From CAIUVD01 sp044338255 (GTDB taxonomy: Bacteria; Planctomycetota; UBA11346), in the NCBI GenBank assembly GCA_044338255.1, contig JBIILZ010000162.1, positions 1 to 6,600 of the forward strand: a stretch of 6,600 nucleotides of DNA, read 5' to 3'. The stretch's first letter is position 1; every line of letters starts with the position of its first letter. Below, piece after piece: positions 6,407-6,600 of this stretch. Under the pieces are notes generated by a model, which had not been told where the DNA came from, did no database searches, and saw only the letters and a program-made list of their open reading frames with translations. A program made the position numbers and the translations under genes.

Positions 6407-6422
6407 GGTGAGAACACCATGC
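6403..6422 (-). promoter_or_regulatory. Start-codon hairpin of the chaperone operon
   Basis: GCATGGTG (6403-6410) and CACCATGC (6415-6422) are perfect 8-bp inverted arms around AGAA. In the transcript the arms read GCAUGGUG and CACCAUGC with loop UUCU, and the AUG at 6406-6404 that starts the first operon gene lies in the 3' arm. The folded RNA would therefore hide the start codon, and there is no recognisable Shine-Dalgarno sequence ahead of it. It could be a translation switch, for instance temperature-dependent as in known RNA thermometers of chaperone genes, or a DNA operator. The symmetry is certain and the function is inferred. Confidence 0.55.
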
Positions 6423-6478
6423 AGCACTCGAAAAACGTGCAACCGACTACGGGGCCTCGGGCGATGGTTTGAATTTAT
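6423..6478 (-). other. Leader of the chaperone operon between repeat arm and start hairpin
   Basis: These 56 bp are the only unique sequence between the right arm and the start hairpin. GATAAA (complement of about 6475-6480) resembles a -10 box, but no acceptable -35 lies at 16-18 bp; CCCCG nearby is a poor match to a sigma-32 -10, with no CTTGAA-type -35. The promoter is therefore unassigned and may lie inside the repeat arm. Confidence 0.3.
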
Positions 6479-6599
6479 CGCACAATGCGCTCATCCCTGA
6501 AAATTGAGATAACTGCCAATTTTTTCGTGGGTTTAAACAACCACCTTCACTTATGACTTTTCATTATGAATAAAATGTACATAAGTCATTTCACTGCAG
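6479..6599 (-). repeat. Right arm of perfect 121-bp inverted repeat
   Basis: This is the exact reverse complement of bases 1-121. Its inner edge is 72 bp upstream of the start codon of the first gene of the chaperone operon, so that operon is read out of this arm just as vapBC is read out of the left arm. Perfect identity over 121 bp implies either recent duplication or insertion, or continued homogenisation by recombination. The repeat may extend beyond the window edge. Confidence 0.95.
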
Positions 6600-6600
6600 C

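Larger units (their letters stand above)
1..6599. mobile_element. Putative non-autonomous, inverted-repeat-bounded cargo element
   Basis: Two perfect 121-bp inverted copies bracket two complete operons: a vapBC toxin-antitoxin pair and a five-gene Hsp70 chaperone operon. The arms are AT-rich and the interior is GC-rich, and both operons start within about 75 bp of the inner edge of an arm, so the arms enclose the gene cargo tightly. I see no transposase, integrase, resolvase or replication gene between them. Two readings fit. One is a transposon or miniature-element derivative moved by a transposase supplied in trans. The other is a composite segment between two inverted copies of a longer IS whose bodies lie outside the window. 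Base 6600 would pair with the base before position 1, so the repeat may continue beyond the window, and no target-site duplication can be assessed. An assembly or amplification inversion artefact is a less likely third option. I do not recognise the repeat family. Confidence 0.6.

Noticed and set aside
5792..6472. 226-codon + strand open frame opposite the large helical-repeat gene
   Set aside because: It is antisense to a gene with overlapping operon neighbours; composition is shadow-like with no recognisable domain.
6423..6478. Sigma-32 heat-shock promoter ahead of the chaperone operon
   Set aside because: CCCCG has the right flavour for a -10, but there is no CTTGAA-like -35 at suitable spacing.
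1..6600. CRISPR array, tRNA, rRNA or riboswitch
   Set aside because: No regularly spaced repeats, cloverleaf-type sequence or known RNA element was seen on either strand.

Overview
This 6.6-kb window is bounded by a perfect 121-bp inverted repeat (1-121 and 6479-6599). The repeat is AT-rich, while nearly everything between its arms is GC-rich coding sequence. No transposase, integrase or resolvase gene lies between the arms. The segment therefore looks like cargo: either a transposon with long terminal inverted repeats that has no transposase of its own, or DNA held between two oppositely oriented copies of a longer element that continues outside the window. The composition, the VapBC pair and the HscC-type Hsp70 fit a proteobacterium, probably gammaproteobacterial or close to it. 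No gene here fixes the genus.

Layout, left to right: the left arm; a short vapBC-type toxin-antitoxin operon on the + strand (178-830); an AT-rich, apparently non-coding stretch (831-1001) with a small tandem repeat and a motif like those flanking REP-associated transposases; then a five-gene operon on the - strand (6406 down to 1002); then the right arm. In transcription order the - strand operon encodes a 776-aa helical-repeat (TPR-like) protein, a 106-aa J-like protein without HPD, a 265-aa GrpE-like exchange factor, a 595-aa HscC-type Hsp70, and a 59-aa CxxC/CxxC zinc-ribbon protein that is easily missed. The junctions are a 4-nt overlap, an 8-nt overlap, a 4-nt overlap and a 3-nt gap, so the genes are probably translationally coupled and made together.

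The operon reads as a self-contained, specialised Hsp70 machine: chaperone, exchange factor, J-like partner, a large scaffold or client adaptor, and a small metal-binding accessory. Its first start codon lies in the 3' arm of an 8-bp hairpin with a 4-nt loop, a candidate switch on translation. The vapBC operon at the other end could act as an addiction module that stabilises the segment. Both operons are read inward from the identical repeat arms. The client of the chaperone system cannot be read from the sequence.
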